From an uncultured Pseudomonadota bacterium (GTDB lineage Bacteria > Myxococcota_A > UBA9160 > PR03), in assembly GCA_900696485.1 (NCBI GenBank), contig CAADGG010000090.1, positions 1-64,000 of the forward strand: a DNA stretch of 64,000 bases, in the 5' to 3' direction. A program made the position numbers and the translations under genes. A model generated the notes under the pieces. The model saw nothing but the letters and a program-made list of their open reading frames with translations. It was not told the origin of the DNA and made no database searches. This document shows positions 29,939-38,748 of the stretch, piece by piece; position 1 is the first letter of the stretch, and each line of letters begins with the position of its first letter.

Positions 29939-31648
29939 GTGGACGCGACCGCATGGCACGGGCTACGGGTACTGATGATCGAGCCCGAGGAGAAGATCGC
30001 GGCGCCCCTCGCGGAAGGGCTTCGTGCGCGCGGGGCGTGTGTCGTCCGCGCGGTCGACGGACGGTCCGCGCTGGCCCATCTGCGTGGCCATGCGGCCGAC
30101 GCGGTGCTGTTGGCAGCACCGCTCCCGGATGCCGACTGGATGGCTTTCGCCGCCTGGGTCCGGCAGGGTCCCGAAGCTCCGACCCTGATCGTGCTCGGGA
30201 ACCTCGAACAGCTCACGGCCGAGCAACGCAGCGGATCGCCGAACCGGGGCGGTCCGGATGCGCTGCTCGAGCGGGGCGCGAAGCTCGACGAGGTCTGTGA
30301 GGCTCTCGCGGCTGCCTGGTCCTCAGGGCCCGATCCGGCCGCCGAAGAACCCGCTCCGGAAAGCCTGCCGGAACTCCTCGTCGGACTGCACGAGCAAGCG
30401 CATTCGGGGGTGCTCGAGATCCGCGCCGACGGAGTCTGCACGCGGATCTTCGTACACCGAGGGGCACCGGTCTTCGCCGAAGGCGGCGCGCTGCGCGAAA
30501 CGCTCGGCCGTTTGCTCTTGCAGCGCGGCGCCTTGACGGAAGCCGACTACGTGCGGGTGATCGAGCGGATGACCGAGCGCCTCATGGAGAGCGAGACGAC
30601 CCGGATGGGCGAGGTGCTGGTCGAACTCGGCTTGCTACGACCGGCGGAAGTCTTCGCGGCGCTGTCGGATCAGGTGCGCGAGAAGATCATCGGCTGTTTC
30701 CGTTGGCAACGCTTCCAACATGCATTCGAGGCGACCGAGGCGCTCGCGCCGGAGCTGAGCGTGTACCCCAGACTCTCGCTCGAAACCCTGATCCGGGCCG
30801 GGCTGCGGGCGCACTTCGGGCCGGATCGGCTCGAACCGCTGCTCGCCCCCCTCGCGAAGCGGCGTCCGGCGCTGGCCGCCGATCGAGCAGAACTGACCGT
30901 CCGCTTCGGACTCTCGTCGGTCGAGCAGCGTGTGCTGCCGCTGATCGACGGCCAGCGCACGCTGGCCGAGATCCGCCGCAGCGCCGCGCTCGACGACGTG
31001 CACGGAGCCCAGGTGCTGGCCGCGCTGATTCTCGTGAAAGGGATCGTCTGGCAAGATGGTTCGCGGCACGTCGTGGAGGGGGTCGGGACATCGTCGCGTC
31101 TCGTGGCTGCGTCGGAGCCATCGCGATCGTCGTCGGCGACACCGGCGGTGCCGGCCGCAGCGGGCGCGAGACCGCCGCATTCACTCCTGCGGCTGCGGCG
31201 TTCGTCGGGGCGCGCCGCGGGCGCCGGATCGTTGCCGATCGATCCCAAGGGCGCTGGCCTCGAGGCCGAGCACGCCTTCCGCCGGGGGCTTCAGTGTCTC
31301 GAGCGGTCTGCGTTCTCGGGTGCGCTGCGGGCTTTCGGGCGCGCCTGCGCACTACGGGGGGACGAGCCGGAGTACAGGATGTACGAGGCCTGGGCGGCGC
31401 TGCTGGTCGCGCCGGATGACGAGGCGCGGGCGCTCGCGAGAGCCAAGGCAAAGGCCGGTGCCGAGCGCATGCTCCAGCGCGATCGGGAGTCTCCTCGCGC
31501 CCACGGCATCCTCGGCCAGATCCTGCTCGCGTCCGGAGATGTCGATGCCGCTGGGAGTCACTTCCGGGCCGTCCTGCGCGCGGTGCCACAGGATCGCGAT
31601 GCCCTGCGCGGCATGCGCATGATCGAGCGGCGCCGACCCGGCGCTTGA
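29939..31648 (+). CDS. Pseudo-receiver plus DUF4388 (PatA-type) plus TPR protein
   Basis: 569 residues from the GTG at 29939, which has GGAAAGG eight bases upstream. Residues 8-90 look like a response-regulator receiver (LRVLMIEPEEK), but the usual phosphoacceptor Asp is Ala (DAVLLAAPLPD). Residues about 143-250 form a DUF4388 domain (LPELLVGLHEQAHSGVLEIR, VFVHRGAPVFAEGG type), a fold found in PatA-like signalling proteins. The C-terminal part (about 440-569) is TPR-like. No catalytic function is visible; it is likely a phosphorylation-independent signalling scaffold. Confidence 0.75.
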   Translation: MDATAWHGLRVLMIEPEEKIAAPLAEGLRARGACVVRAVDGRSALAHLRGHAADAVLLAAPLPDADWMAFAAWVRQGPEAPTLIVLGNLEQLTAEQRSGSPNRGGPDALLERGAKLDEVCEALAAAWSSGPDPAAEEPAPESLPELLVGLHEQAHSGVLEIRADGVCTRIFVHRGAPVFAEGGALRETLGRLLLQRGALTEADYVRVIERMTERLMESETTRMGEVLVELGLLRPAEVFAALSDQVREKIIGCFRWQRFQHAFEATEALAPELSVYPRLSLETLIRAGLRAHFGPDRLEPLLAPLAKRRPALAADRAELTVRFGLSSVEQRVLPLIDGQRTLAEIRRSAALDDVHGAQVLAALILVKGIVWQDGSRHVVEGVGTSSRLVAASEPSRSSSATPAVPAAAGARPPHSLLRLRRSSGRAAGAGSLPIDPKGAGLEAEHAFRRGLQCLERSAFSGALRAFGRACALRGDEPEYRMYEAWAALLVAPDDEARALARAKAKAGAERMLQRDRESPRAHGILGQILLASGDVDAAGSHFRAVLRAVPQDRDALRGMRMIERRRPGA

Positions 31649-31706
31649 ATGGGAGCCGGGGACACGAGGATCCCGCGGTGCGATCTCGATCGCCCCACGC
31701 ACCCCG

Positions 31707-32585
31707 TCAGCGCAGCGCGAGCAGCCACGCGCCGGCGAGCACCGCGAGCGCCAGGGCGCCGGCTCCGCGCTGGAGCGCGGGGGCGGCCAGTCTTCCGGTT
31801 CCGGCCCCGCACGTCGCGGCCCCGAGCGCGATGCCGATCCCCAGCCCGAAGCCATGCGCCCAGAAGTCGACGCGTTCCCCCTCGGTTCCGATCATCGCGA
31901 GCAGCGCGAGCGCCGCTGCGACCGGCAGGAAGGCCGTGCGGCCCTGGAGTCCGCGCGCACGTCCGCGGGCGAGGCCGCGGCCGGCCAGCAGGCCGAGTGC
32001 GCCGAAGACCGCCGTCGAGGACCCGACGACGACGTGTTCCGAACCCCGCAAGGCGGCGTTCAGCGAGTTGCCGAGTGCTCCGGCGGCGAGCACCAACGCG
32101 GCGCCGACGCCGAGGCCGAAGATGCGAAAGACCCCGGCCAGGAACAGCGCGCCGGCGACCCCGTTGCCGACGACGTGTCCCAGATCCGCATGCAGCGTGA
32201 GAGCGGTCACGACTCGCCACGGCTCTCCATCCAGCACCTGCACGGCATCGGCGGCGCCGCGCTCGAACCAGATCGAATCCGATCGGCCGGCGCCGGTCAG
32301 GAGGAACAGCCCGAGCAGTGCGGCGGCCACGGCCAAGGCGTGGCGGATCGCGTGGGGATCGAGCACTTCCGGATCGGTCGGCGGAGCTTCCGCACGCGGG
32401 TTCTCGCGTTCCCAGGTTTCGAGCGCGATTCGCGCGCGCTCCGCCTCGTCCGCCGGCACGCAGAGCTGCCAGCCCGGGGGTGCACGGCAGACCACCGGGC
32501 GTAGTCCTGAGGCCTCGAGGACCAGAGCCCACTCGTCGACGCAGTTCCGCCGTTCTGTCCCGCGGAGCGCGGTCAGATCGTCCAT
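31707..32585 (-). CDS. Rhomboid-family intramembrane serine protease
   Basis: 292 residues; six or so membrane helices from about residue 82. Family motifs are in order: LHADLGHVVGN (131-141), the nucleophile in VGSSTAVFG (Ser190) and the partner histidine in FWAHGFG (His244). The first 75 residues are a soluble N-terminal domain containing a Cys and a Trp-rich strand. The ATG at 32585 is chosen because the open frame beyond it enters a repeat element. Substrates unknown. Convergent with the DUF4388 gene. Confidence 0.86.
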   Translation of the reverse strand: MDDLTALRGTERRNCVDEWALVLEASGLRPVVCRAPPGWQLCVPADEAERARIALETWERENPRAEAPPTDPEVLDPHAIRHALAVAAALLGLFLLTGAGRSDSIWFERGAADAVQVLDGEPWRVVTALTLHADLGHVVGNGVAGALFLAGVFRIFGLGVGAALVLAAGALGNSLNAALRGSEHVVVGSSTAVFGALGLLAGRGLARGRARGLQGRTAFLPVAAALALLAMIGTEGERVDFWAHGFGLGIGIALGAATCGAGTGRLAAPALQRGAGALALAVLAGAWLLALR

Positions 32586-32640
32586 CGCGGCCAAGGGTAG
32601 GGCGCCGGATGGATCGCGCCGCGCGTGGGCTCCTCGGCCC

Positions 32641-32863
32641 GACGGCGAACTTTCGAGACAGGACACTAGTGTCCGGTCTCGAAAGTTCGCCTGCATTCGA
32701 TCGCGTCTCCGGGCCGCTCGCCGCGTTGCGCTCCCTCGCCGTAGCGACGGCTATGCCTCGGTCGCGCGCCTTGCGAGCGGCCCGGAGACGCGATCTCGGT
32801 GCACACCCAGCCAGGAGCAACGCCCGGAGATCTCGACGGCGAACTTCCGAGACAGGACACTAG
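32641..32863. repeat. Nested palindromic repeat element
   Basis: Four parts: a 29-bp direct repeat at both edges (32641-32669 and 32835-32863, one mismatch); a 48-bp near-perfect palindrome at 32644-32691 (16-bp arms around a 14-bp palindromic centre, one mismatched pair); and a 23-bp perfect inverted repeat, 32699-32721 with 32773-32795. It lies between the rhomboid gene and the kinase gene, and its right edge supplies the kinase stop codon. No transposase is nearby. It looks like a non-autonomous (REP- or MITE-like) element. Confidence 0.75.
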
Positions 32864-34686
32864 CCGTCCGCGGCTGCCGAGGCGGCGAGTGTGTCGGCAT
32901 CTGCGTGTGAGGGCAGGTGCGCGATGAAGCAGGCCCCGCCGCGTGGACCGGGTTTGAGTTCGAGCACGCCGCCGTGCTCGCGGACGATATCGAACGCGAT
33001 CGAAAGCCCGAGCCCGGTGCCGTCGTCGGGTCCCTTGGTCGTGAAGAACGGATCGAAGATGCGGTCCCGGTTCGCCTCCGGTACGCCGGGTCCATCGTCC
33101 ATGACGACGACCTCGACGATGTCGCGTGCCAGACGAGTCCTCACCGTGATGTGACCATCCGGCTGGGTCGCGAGCGCTTGTTTGGCGTTCACCAGCAGGT
33201 TCAGGAACACCTGGGTGAGTCGCTGGGAGGAACCTTGCACGGCCGGCAGACCCTCGGCCATCCATGCCTCGACGGTGACCCCACGATTCCGATGCAACTC
33301 GGCGAGGCGGATCGCCTCGCGTACGACCTCGTTCAGATCGACCGGCCCGAGATCTTCGGCGGGTAGTCGCGAGAAGCGGCGCATGGCGTCGACGATCCGC
33401 CCGATCCGGTCGATCCCGTCCAGACACTCGGTGACGATCTGCGGCAGCTCCCCGAGTTCCTCGGCCTCGCTGTCGGTTGCGGCAGACCCCTCGATGTGTT
33501 TGGCCATCAACGCGGCGAGGCGTTCGATCTGATGCAGGTTGGCGCGCACGAAGGCCAGCGGGTTGTTGACCTCGTGGGCGACACCAGCTGCCAGACTGCC
33601 CACCGTCTCGAGCCGCTGCGCCTGCCGCAACAGGTGCTCGTACTTGCGCTCCTCCGTGCGGTCTCGCAGCACCAACAGCCGTCCGACGGGGTGGCCAGCT
33701 CCGGCGTGCAGGCAGCGCGCCGTGATCTCCAGGCTGCGATCCCGGTTCGTTCGTAGCTCGGTCGGAGCGAGGGAATCCTCGGCACCGAGGGCGGTGATCG
33801 CAGCGTCGATCTGCTCGGCCCTCCGGGTCTCCTCCGGGCTCGCCTCCTCGAGCAACGCGCGGAAGGTCCGGCCTCGGACATCGTCGTGGGATCTTCCGAG
33901 AATCTCGAGCGCGGCAGGATTGGCATCGATCAGGATCCCTTCGGCATCGGAGATCAGGACGCCCTCGCGCAGATGGGCGACGATGTCCCGGCGCGCCAGC
34001 GGCAACGTATCGAAGAGCTGCATGCGAAAGATCCCCAGCGTCAAGACCACGACCGAGATCGTGAGCGCCCCCGGCGTCGGGTCGAACGGGACCGGCAGGA
34101 AGCCGAAGATGAACAGCAGGCTCGTCATCGTGGGGAGCAGAGAGATGGCGCTCACGATCGCGAGACGCGACCGTGCGCCGCGTGCCGAAGCATTCCGAGC
34201 GGCGCGCACGAAGAGGAACAGGCCGCCGAGGATGGGAGGGTAGGCGCAGAGCAGCCAGGCGTAGAACAACGGCCCGCGCTCAGAGCTCGTGCGGGAGAAC
34301 TCGCGATAGAACAAGTGGTGGAGATCATTCGATGCGAGCGCCAGCCACGCCAGCAGCGACGGGACGAAGGCTGCCAGCGCCAGCAGTGGCCGCTGCTCGA
34401 GGACCGGGAGGCGCGCGTAGCGGGAGGCGAGCAGCAGCCAGAGCGGCGGCAACGCCACGATCCCGGCCCAGCCGAACAGGAAGCCCGCGAAGGCGCTGCC
34501 CTCGTTGGAGGCCGTGAGGCGCCAGATGACTCCCACCGACCAGAAGACGAGGGTGGCGAGGACGCCCAGCAGGGGATTGCGCACCGCAGAGCGCTCCGGG
34601 CGCAACCCGACGTAGATGGCGAGGGTGATCGCGAGCAGAACGGTCGCAGCGGCCTGGAGGATGGCGCCGAACATCGCTGTTCCCAT
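32860..34686 (-). CDS. Membrane sensor histidine kinase (7TM-PAS-HisKA-HATPase)
   Basis: 608 residues. Residues 5-225 hold about seven membrane helices resembling the HisK_7TM sensor region. A PAS domain (about 235-345) has ILIDANPAALEILGRS. The phosphoacceptor is His371 in AAGVAHEVNNPLA. ATP-binding boxes: LLVNAKQAL (N), DDGPGVP (G1), FDPFFTTK (F) and GTGLGLSI (G2). No response regulator is adjacent, so it is an orphan. ATG at 34686; a second ATG at 34674 is possible. The stop codon TAG lies inside the palindromic element, so the last residues may have been altered by its insertion. Confidence 0.9.
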   Translation of the reverse strand: MGTAMFGAILQAAATVLLAITLAIYVGLRPERSAVRNPLLGVLATLVFWSVGVIWRLTASNEGSAFAGFLFGWAGIVALPPLWLLLASRYARLPVLEQRPLLALAAFVPSLLAWLALASNDLHHLFYREFSRTSSERGPLFYAWLLCAYPPILGGLFLFVRAARNASARGARSRLAIVSAISLLPTMTSLLFIFGFLPVPFDPTPGALTISVVVLTLGIFRMQLFDTLPLARRDIVAHLREGVLISDAEGILIDANPAALEILGRSHDDVRGRTFRALLEEASPEETRRAEQIDAAITALGAEDSLAPTELRTNRDRSLEITARCLHAGAGHPVGRLLVLRDRTEERKYEHLLRQAQRLETVGSLAAGVAHEVNNPLAFVRANLHQIERLAALMAKHIEGSAATDSEAEELGELPQIVTECLDGIDRIGRIVDAMRRFSRLPAEDLGPVDLNEVVREAIRLAELHRNRGVTVEAWMAEGLPAVQGSSQRLTQVFLNLLVNAKQALATQPDGHITVRTRLARDIVEVVVMDDGPGVPEANRDRIFDPFFTTKGPDDGTGLGLSIAFDIVREHGGVLELKPGPRGGACFIAHLPSHADADTLAASAAADG

Positions 34687-34733
34687 CGGCGCATAGAAGC
34701 CCGGGCGTGAGTGGGAAGAGCGGCCGGCGGCCG

Positions 34734-35699
34734 TCAGTCCGCCCGGAAGCGACCGGGCTCGACTTCCCGCGCGCGCCCGGTCGCCAGGAGTCTGCGCAAG
34801 TGCTGCTCCATGCTTCGGGTCTCGATCGGATCGGCCCAGGGGATCGCGTCTGCCGGCCGGTACACGAACCGATGCCGCACGATCTCCGTCAGGCTGCGCG
34901 AGCCATCCCGCAGGAAGGCGAGCAGGCGTGCTTCCCGTTCGTCGATGCGGCCGGCGAAGTGGTCGAGACGGACACGAAACTGAACGGCGTCGCTCAGGAC
35001 GCCGACATGGTGGAAGGTCGCCCAATGCCGGGGGCGCAGCGTTCGAAGCATGGCGAGCGTGCGCTCGAAATCCTCGAGATCCGACCAGGCATCTCCGTAG
35101 TAGGGCCCGAAGCTCGAGAGGTCGACGTCGGCCAGGTACAGCAGGTCATCTGGTTCGACCCAGAAGAAGCAGTGCCCCCGCGTATGACCCGGTGCGTGCA
35201 GCACGCGGATCCGGACCCGCCCGAGGTCGAAGACGTCCCCGTCGCGGAAGGCCACCGCGTCGGGACGCGCGACGTAGTGGAAATTCTCGAGGAGGACGCG
35301 CCGGAACTGGCCGAGGAGCGGCTCCGGGTAGCCATAGATCGCCATCATGCCATCGAGTGAGTGAAGCCCCGGAAGATCTCGCTCGTGCATGTGCCACGAC
35401 GCATCGGGGAACAGATGATTGCCGGCTATGTGGTCCTCATGACAATGGCTGTTGAGGACGCGGTCCACGACCGGCAGCCGGTCGCGCCGTGGCAGGAGTC
35501 CGAGCGAGGGGTCGATCACCACGGTCTCACTCCGCCCGCGAACCAGGAGGCTGTTGCCGTGCGGATACCTCCCGTTGCGTTCGCCGAACAAAACGCGGAC
35601 GGAGCCGATCGTCTGCTCTTCGAGAGGTTGCATGAGGCGCGGACGGTACCCCCGGCGGCGCCTCAGGTCGATCGGGGCGTTCGCCGAAACGTCGGGCAT
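34734..35699 (-). CDS. Metallo-beta-lactamase-fold hydrolase
   Basis: Residues 85-90 read HCHEDH, the two-metal site; further ligands are the His in APGHTRGHCFF, the Asp in YLADVDLSSFG and a His in the ATFHHVG segment. The C-terminal 80 residues form a helical, winged-helix-like tail as in LACTB2-type hydrolases. 321 residues from the ATG at 35699, which has GGGGAGG in front; the later ATG at 35633 lacks one. Substrate unknown. 47 bases upstream of the kinase on the same strand, so both may be co-transcribed. Confidence 0.85.
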   Translation of the reverse strand: MPDVSANAPIDLRRRRGYRPRLMQPLEEQTIGSVRVLFGERNGRYPHGNSLLVRGRSETVVIDPSLGLLPRRDRLPVVDRVLNSHCHEDHIAGNHLFPDASWHMHERDLPGLHSLDGMMAIYGYPEPLLGQFRRVLLENFHYVARPDAVAFRDGDVFDLGRVRIRVLHAPGHTRGHCFFWVEPDDLLYLADVDLSSFGPYYGDAWSDLEDFERTLAMLRTLRPRHWATFHHVGVLSDAVQFRVRLDHFAGRIDEREARLLAFLRDGSRSLTEIVRHRFVYRPADAIPWADPIETRSMEQHLRRLLATGRAREVEPGRFRAD

Positions 35700-35880
35700 G
35701 GCCTCCCCGCTTTCGGCGCCTGAGATCGCGACGGATCCTGCCCGATCACGGATCCTGGCCACCGTCTGCGCGTGGTGCCGACGTCCCTTGCGGAACGCGC
35801 GAGCGGCTTCGCCCGTCCGCACCGCCGCGGTCAGCCACGGCCTGTGCCGCCCCTGCGCGCGGCGCCTCACGCGCCGCTGA
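35698..35880 (+). CDS. Small zinc-finger-like protein
   Basis: A 60-residue ORF on the strand opposite its neighbours. TVCAWCRRPL (about 22-31) is followed by SHGLCRPCARRL (about 46-57), a CxxC ... HGxCxxC pattern. The same pattern (CAWCK...SHGICPDC) ends many bacterial response regulators and sensor proteins. The surrounding gap between two minus-strand genes is otherwise empty. The ATG overlaps the start codon of the hydrolase, and the end overlaps the last 14 bases of the kinase gene. The ribosome site is weak. It could be a remnant of a larger signalling protein. Confidence 0.45.
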   Translation: MASPLSAPEIATDPARSRILATVCAWCRRPLRNARAASPVRTAAVSHGLCRPCARRLTRR

Positions 35881-37327
35881 GCGCCGCGGCTCGCGCATGA
35901 GCCAGCTCGCGGCGCCAGCGGGCGCTCGACGCGGCGCGCTGCCCCTCGTCGATGCGAGGTTCGATCGGCGCCGCCGGCGGCGCCGTCGCGGCGGCGGCGG
36001 CCGGGCTGCTCCAGACCCTTGTTGCGATTCCCGCCAGCCAGGCGGCTCCGAGCGCCGTCGTTTCCACCTCGGCAGCGCGCCAGAGGACCCGACCGCTCGC
36101 ATCGGCGAGCGCTTGCAGCAGGACCTGGCTGCGCGCGAGTCCGCCGTCGACGCGCAGCGGTTCGTCGCGGAGCGGAAGCGCTGCGCACAGATCCGCGCAA
36201 CGCTGTGCGATTCCTTCGAGCACGGCGCGCACCAGGTGAGCCGGACGCGCCGCCCGGCTGAGGCCGGACCAGAGGCCGCGCGCACCGGCATCGAGAAACG
36301 GCGTGCCGAGCCCCTGCAGGGCCGGGACGAAGCAGACGCCTGCCGAGTCCGGGACGCTCCGTGCCAGTGCGTCGGCGCCGGCGGGTTCCGCAAGCAGGCC
36401 GAGATCGACGAGCCAGTCCACGGCAGCCCCGGCGGTCAGAACGGTGCCCTCGAGGCAGAACGCGCGCGCGCCGTCGGCGAGTGTCCACAACGCCAGCGGA
36501 TAGGTCCCGGGCAGCGGTCGAGCGGGGGCGCTGCCCGTGTGAACGTCCGCCATCGCCGACGTTCCGATTGTGAGCTTGGCGGCGCCAGGGGTGTGGGCGC
36601 CCTGGGCAAACGTCGCTGCCTGTTGGTCTCCGGCTCGTGCCGCCAACGGAATCGGCTTGCCGAACAGGGCGGCCGGCGTCTCGCCCACGACGCCACTCGT
36701 CGCGGCGACGCGCGGCAGCCAGGCCGGCTCGATCCCGAACGATGCGAGGGCGCCAGCATGCCAGTCACCCGCCGCGAGGTCCCACAGCCCCGTGCAGGAA
36801 CCCTGGCCTGGGTCGGTCGCGAACACGCGCGCCCCCGTCAGGCGATCGGTCAGCCAGGCGTCCGGCGTGCCGAGCCGAAGCCGTCCGCTGCGAGCGGCGT
36901 TGCGCAGCGCCGGTACATGATTCAGAAGCCACTCGAATTTCGTTGCAGAAGAAAGCGTCGTGACAGGGATTCCCTGCTCTTGTAGCTGGGCGACGCGCGG
37001 TCCGGTCCGAGCATCCTGCCAGCCGATCGCCGGGGCCAGTGGCGTCCCGGTGGCCCCGTCCCACGCGACGGCGGTCGCACGTTGAGAGACCACGCCGACG
37101 GCCGCGAGATCAGAGCCCGAGAGAGCAGCCCGCGCCAGGGCCTCGGCCATGACCTCCTGGCTTCGCGTCCACCACTCCTCCGGGTTCTGCTCGAAGGTTC
37201 CGGGGGCTGGAACGTGCGCGGAGACGGGGCGCCAGGCGCGTCCCCGTACCTGTCCGTCGGCGCCGACGATCAGCGCACGCACGCCCGTCGTCCCCAGGTC
37301 GAGCGCCAGCACGTTGTTGTGAGTCAC
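35867..37327 (-). CDS. glpK: FGGY-family carbohydrate kinase, glycerol-kinase-like
   Basis: 486 residues. LALDLGTTGVRAL at the N-terminus is the phosphate-1 loop, then VGVVSQRATAVAWD, ARAGDQQAATFAQG (glycerol-kinase-type GDQQAA), KLTIGTSAM and VDGGLARSQVLLQALAD. The context with glpD supports glycerol as substrate, though FGGY kinases are hard to tell apart. The start is uncertain: GTG at 37327 (used) or TTG at 37330, both within an 11-bp tandem duplication, and neither has a good ribosome site. Last gene of the glpD-oxidase-kinase run. Confidence 0.78.
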   Translation of the reverse strand: MTHNNVLALDLGTTGVRALIVGADGQVRGRAWRPVSAHVPAPGTFEQNPEEWWTRSQEVMAEALARAALSGSDLAAVGVVSQRATAVAWDGATGTPLAPAIGWQDARTGPRVAQLQEQGIPVTTLSSATKFEWLLNHVPALRNAARSGRLRLGTPDAWLTDRLTGARVFATDPGQGSCTGLWDLAAGDWHAGALASFGIEPAWLPRVAATSGVVGETPAALFGKPIPLAARAGDQQAATFAQGAHTPGAAKLTIGTSAMADVHTGSAPARPLPGTYPLALWTLADGARAFCLEGTVLTAGAAVDWLVDLGLLAEPAGADALARSVPDSAGVCFVPALQGLGTPFLDAGARGLWSGLSRAARPAHLVRAVLEGIAQRCADLCAALPLRDEPLRVDGGLARSQVLLQALADASGRVLWRAAEVETTALGAAWLAGIATRVWSSPAAAAATAPPAAPIEPRIDEGQRAASSARWRRELAHARAAALSGA

Positions 37328-37342
37328 CAACGAGTCACCAAC
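37321..37342 (-). repeat. 11-bp tandem duplication at the kinase start
   Basis: Two exact copies of GAGTCACCAAC (plus strand) at 37321-37331 and 37332-37342, covering the start codon region of the glycerol-kinase-like gene. Confidence 0.85.
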
Positions 37343-37347
37343 AAGAC

Positions 37348-38748
37348 CTAGCGAGGGGGCAGCAGGACGCCGGGGTTCAGCAGGCCGGCCGGGTCGAGGG
37401 TGTCCTTGAGCGCGAGCAGCAGACCGGCGCCGGTCGTCCCCAGCTCCTGGGCGAGCCAGCCACGCCGCACGCGGCCGACCCCGTGGTGATGGGCGATTCC
37501 GCCCCCGGCTGCCAGCGTCGCCTCCATCGTGCGCCGCCAGCATTCCGCGTAGACAGCGGGAATCTGCTGCGGCTCCGAGGGCTTTGCGGCAAAGCTGAAA
37601 TAGAGGTTGGCGCCGGAGCGGTAGGCGTGACTGGCGTGTGCGGTCGCGGCCAGGATTCCCGGCACCTCGCCGAGCGAGGCGACCACGCTCGCGTAGACGG
37701 ACGGCAGGCGACTCCATGTGGCGGCGACCTCGATCGTGTCCACCACCACGCCCTCCTCGAGGAAGCTGCGGAAGCTCGGGACCTGGTTGCGATGCGCGAG
37801 CCACTGGGACACCGCTGCCGGATCGGTCACGACCCCCCCGCCTTCGCGACAGAGGGCCTCGACGGCCGGCGCCTCGCTGGCGACCGCCGGGGCCGGTCCT
37901 TCGTGGAGCAACAACAGCAGCGCGCGGTCGCGCGGGACGAAGTCGCGGAAGCTGCGGCGCGCTTCGCGCGCGTCGTAGAGGCGGACCACGGGCGGTCGCC
38001 AACCGGCGCGCAGCACGCGCCGCAGCGCTGCGAGGCCCGTCTCGAAGTCGGCGAAGTGCAGGGCCTGCCCGGACGAGGTCTCGGGCAGCGGGCGCAGCGA
38101 GAACGTCACCTCGGTGATGACGCCGAGCGTGCCCTCGCTGCCGAGAAAGAGTTGCCGGAGATCGGGGCCCGCCGACGCACGCGGCGTCTCTCGCGTGCGC
38201 AGCACCGAGCCATCGGGCAGCACCGCCTCGAGCGCCAGGACCACGTCTTCGATGTTGCCGTACGCCGTCGAGAACTGGCCGGCGGCGCGCGTCGCGACCC
38301 AGCCGCCGACCGTCGAGAGCGCGATCGATTGCGGCCAGTGGCCGATCGTCAGACCCTCCTGCTGGACGCATTGCTCGGCGTCGCTTCCCATCGTTCCGGC
38401 CCCGAAGCGGGCCAGCAGATCGTCGGATTCGAGTCCCACCAGGCCGTCGAGACGCCGTGTCGAAAGCACGACGTGATCCGTCCCGGGCTGGACGCCGCCG
38501 CACACTCCGGAGCCGCCGCCGCGCGTCACCAGGGGGACGGCGAGCGCACGGCAGACTCGCACGGCACGGGCGACGTCCTCGGTGCTCGTCGGCTCGAGGA
38601 CGGCCAGCGGCAACGCGCCGCCGCGTCCCTGCAGGGCGGCCCACTCGGCCATGACCCAGGCGTCGGCTCGCTGCGCGGCGCGCGTCGCTTCGTCCTCGCG
38701 CAACATGTCCCCGAGATCCTCGCGCAGGACCGAGAGTAGCTGGCTCAC
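37348..38748 (-). CDS. FAD-linked oxidase, alkyl-DHAP-synthase-like
   Basis: VAO/PCMH-fold flavoprotein, 466 residues. FAD-binding segment PLVTRGGGSGVCGGVQP and STVGGWVATRAAGQFS; GSEGTLGVITEVTF. The C-terminal GGGIAHHHGVGRVR is the His-rich active-site signature of alkyl-dihydroxyacetone-phosphate synthase (AGPS). Many bacterial homologues are annotated only as FAD oxidases, and D-lactate/glycolate-type enzymes are alternatives. The ATG overlaps the glpD stop and the FGGY kinase follows after 20 bases, which ties it to glycerol phosphate. No signal peptide. Confidence 0.82.
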   Translation of the reverse strand: MSQLLSVLREDLGDMLREDEATRAAQRADAWVMAEWAALQGRGGALPLAVLEPTSTEDVARAVRVCRALAVPLVTRGGGSGVCGGVQPGTDHVVLSTRRLDGLVGLESDDLLARFGAGTMGSDAEQCVQQEGLTIGHWPQSIALSTVGGWVATRAAGQFSTAYGNIEDVVLALEAVLPDGSVLRTRETPRASAGPDLRQLFLGSEGTLGVITEVTFSLRPLPETSSGQALHFADFETGLAALRRVLRAGWRPPVVRLYDAREARRSFRDFVPRDRALLLLLHEGPAPAVASEAPAVEALCREGGGVVTDPAAVSQWLAHRNQVPSFRSFLEEGVVVDTIEVAATWSRLPSVYASVVASLGEVPGILAATAHASHAYRSGANLYFSFAAKPSEPQQIPAVYAECWRRTMEATLAAGGGIAHHHGVGRVRRGWLAQELGTTGAGLLLALKDTLDPAGLLNPGVLLPPR

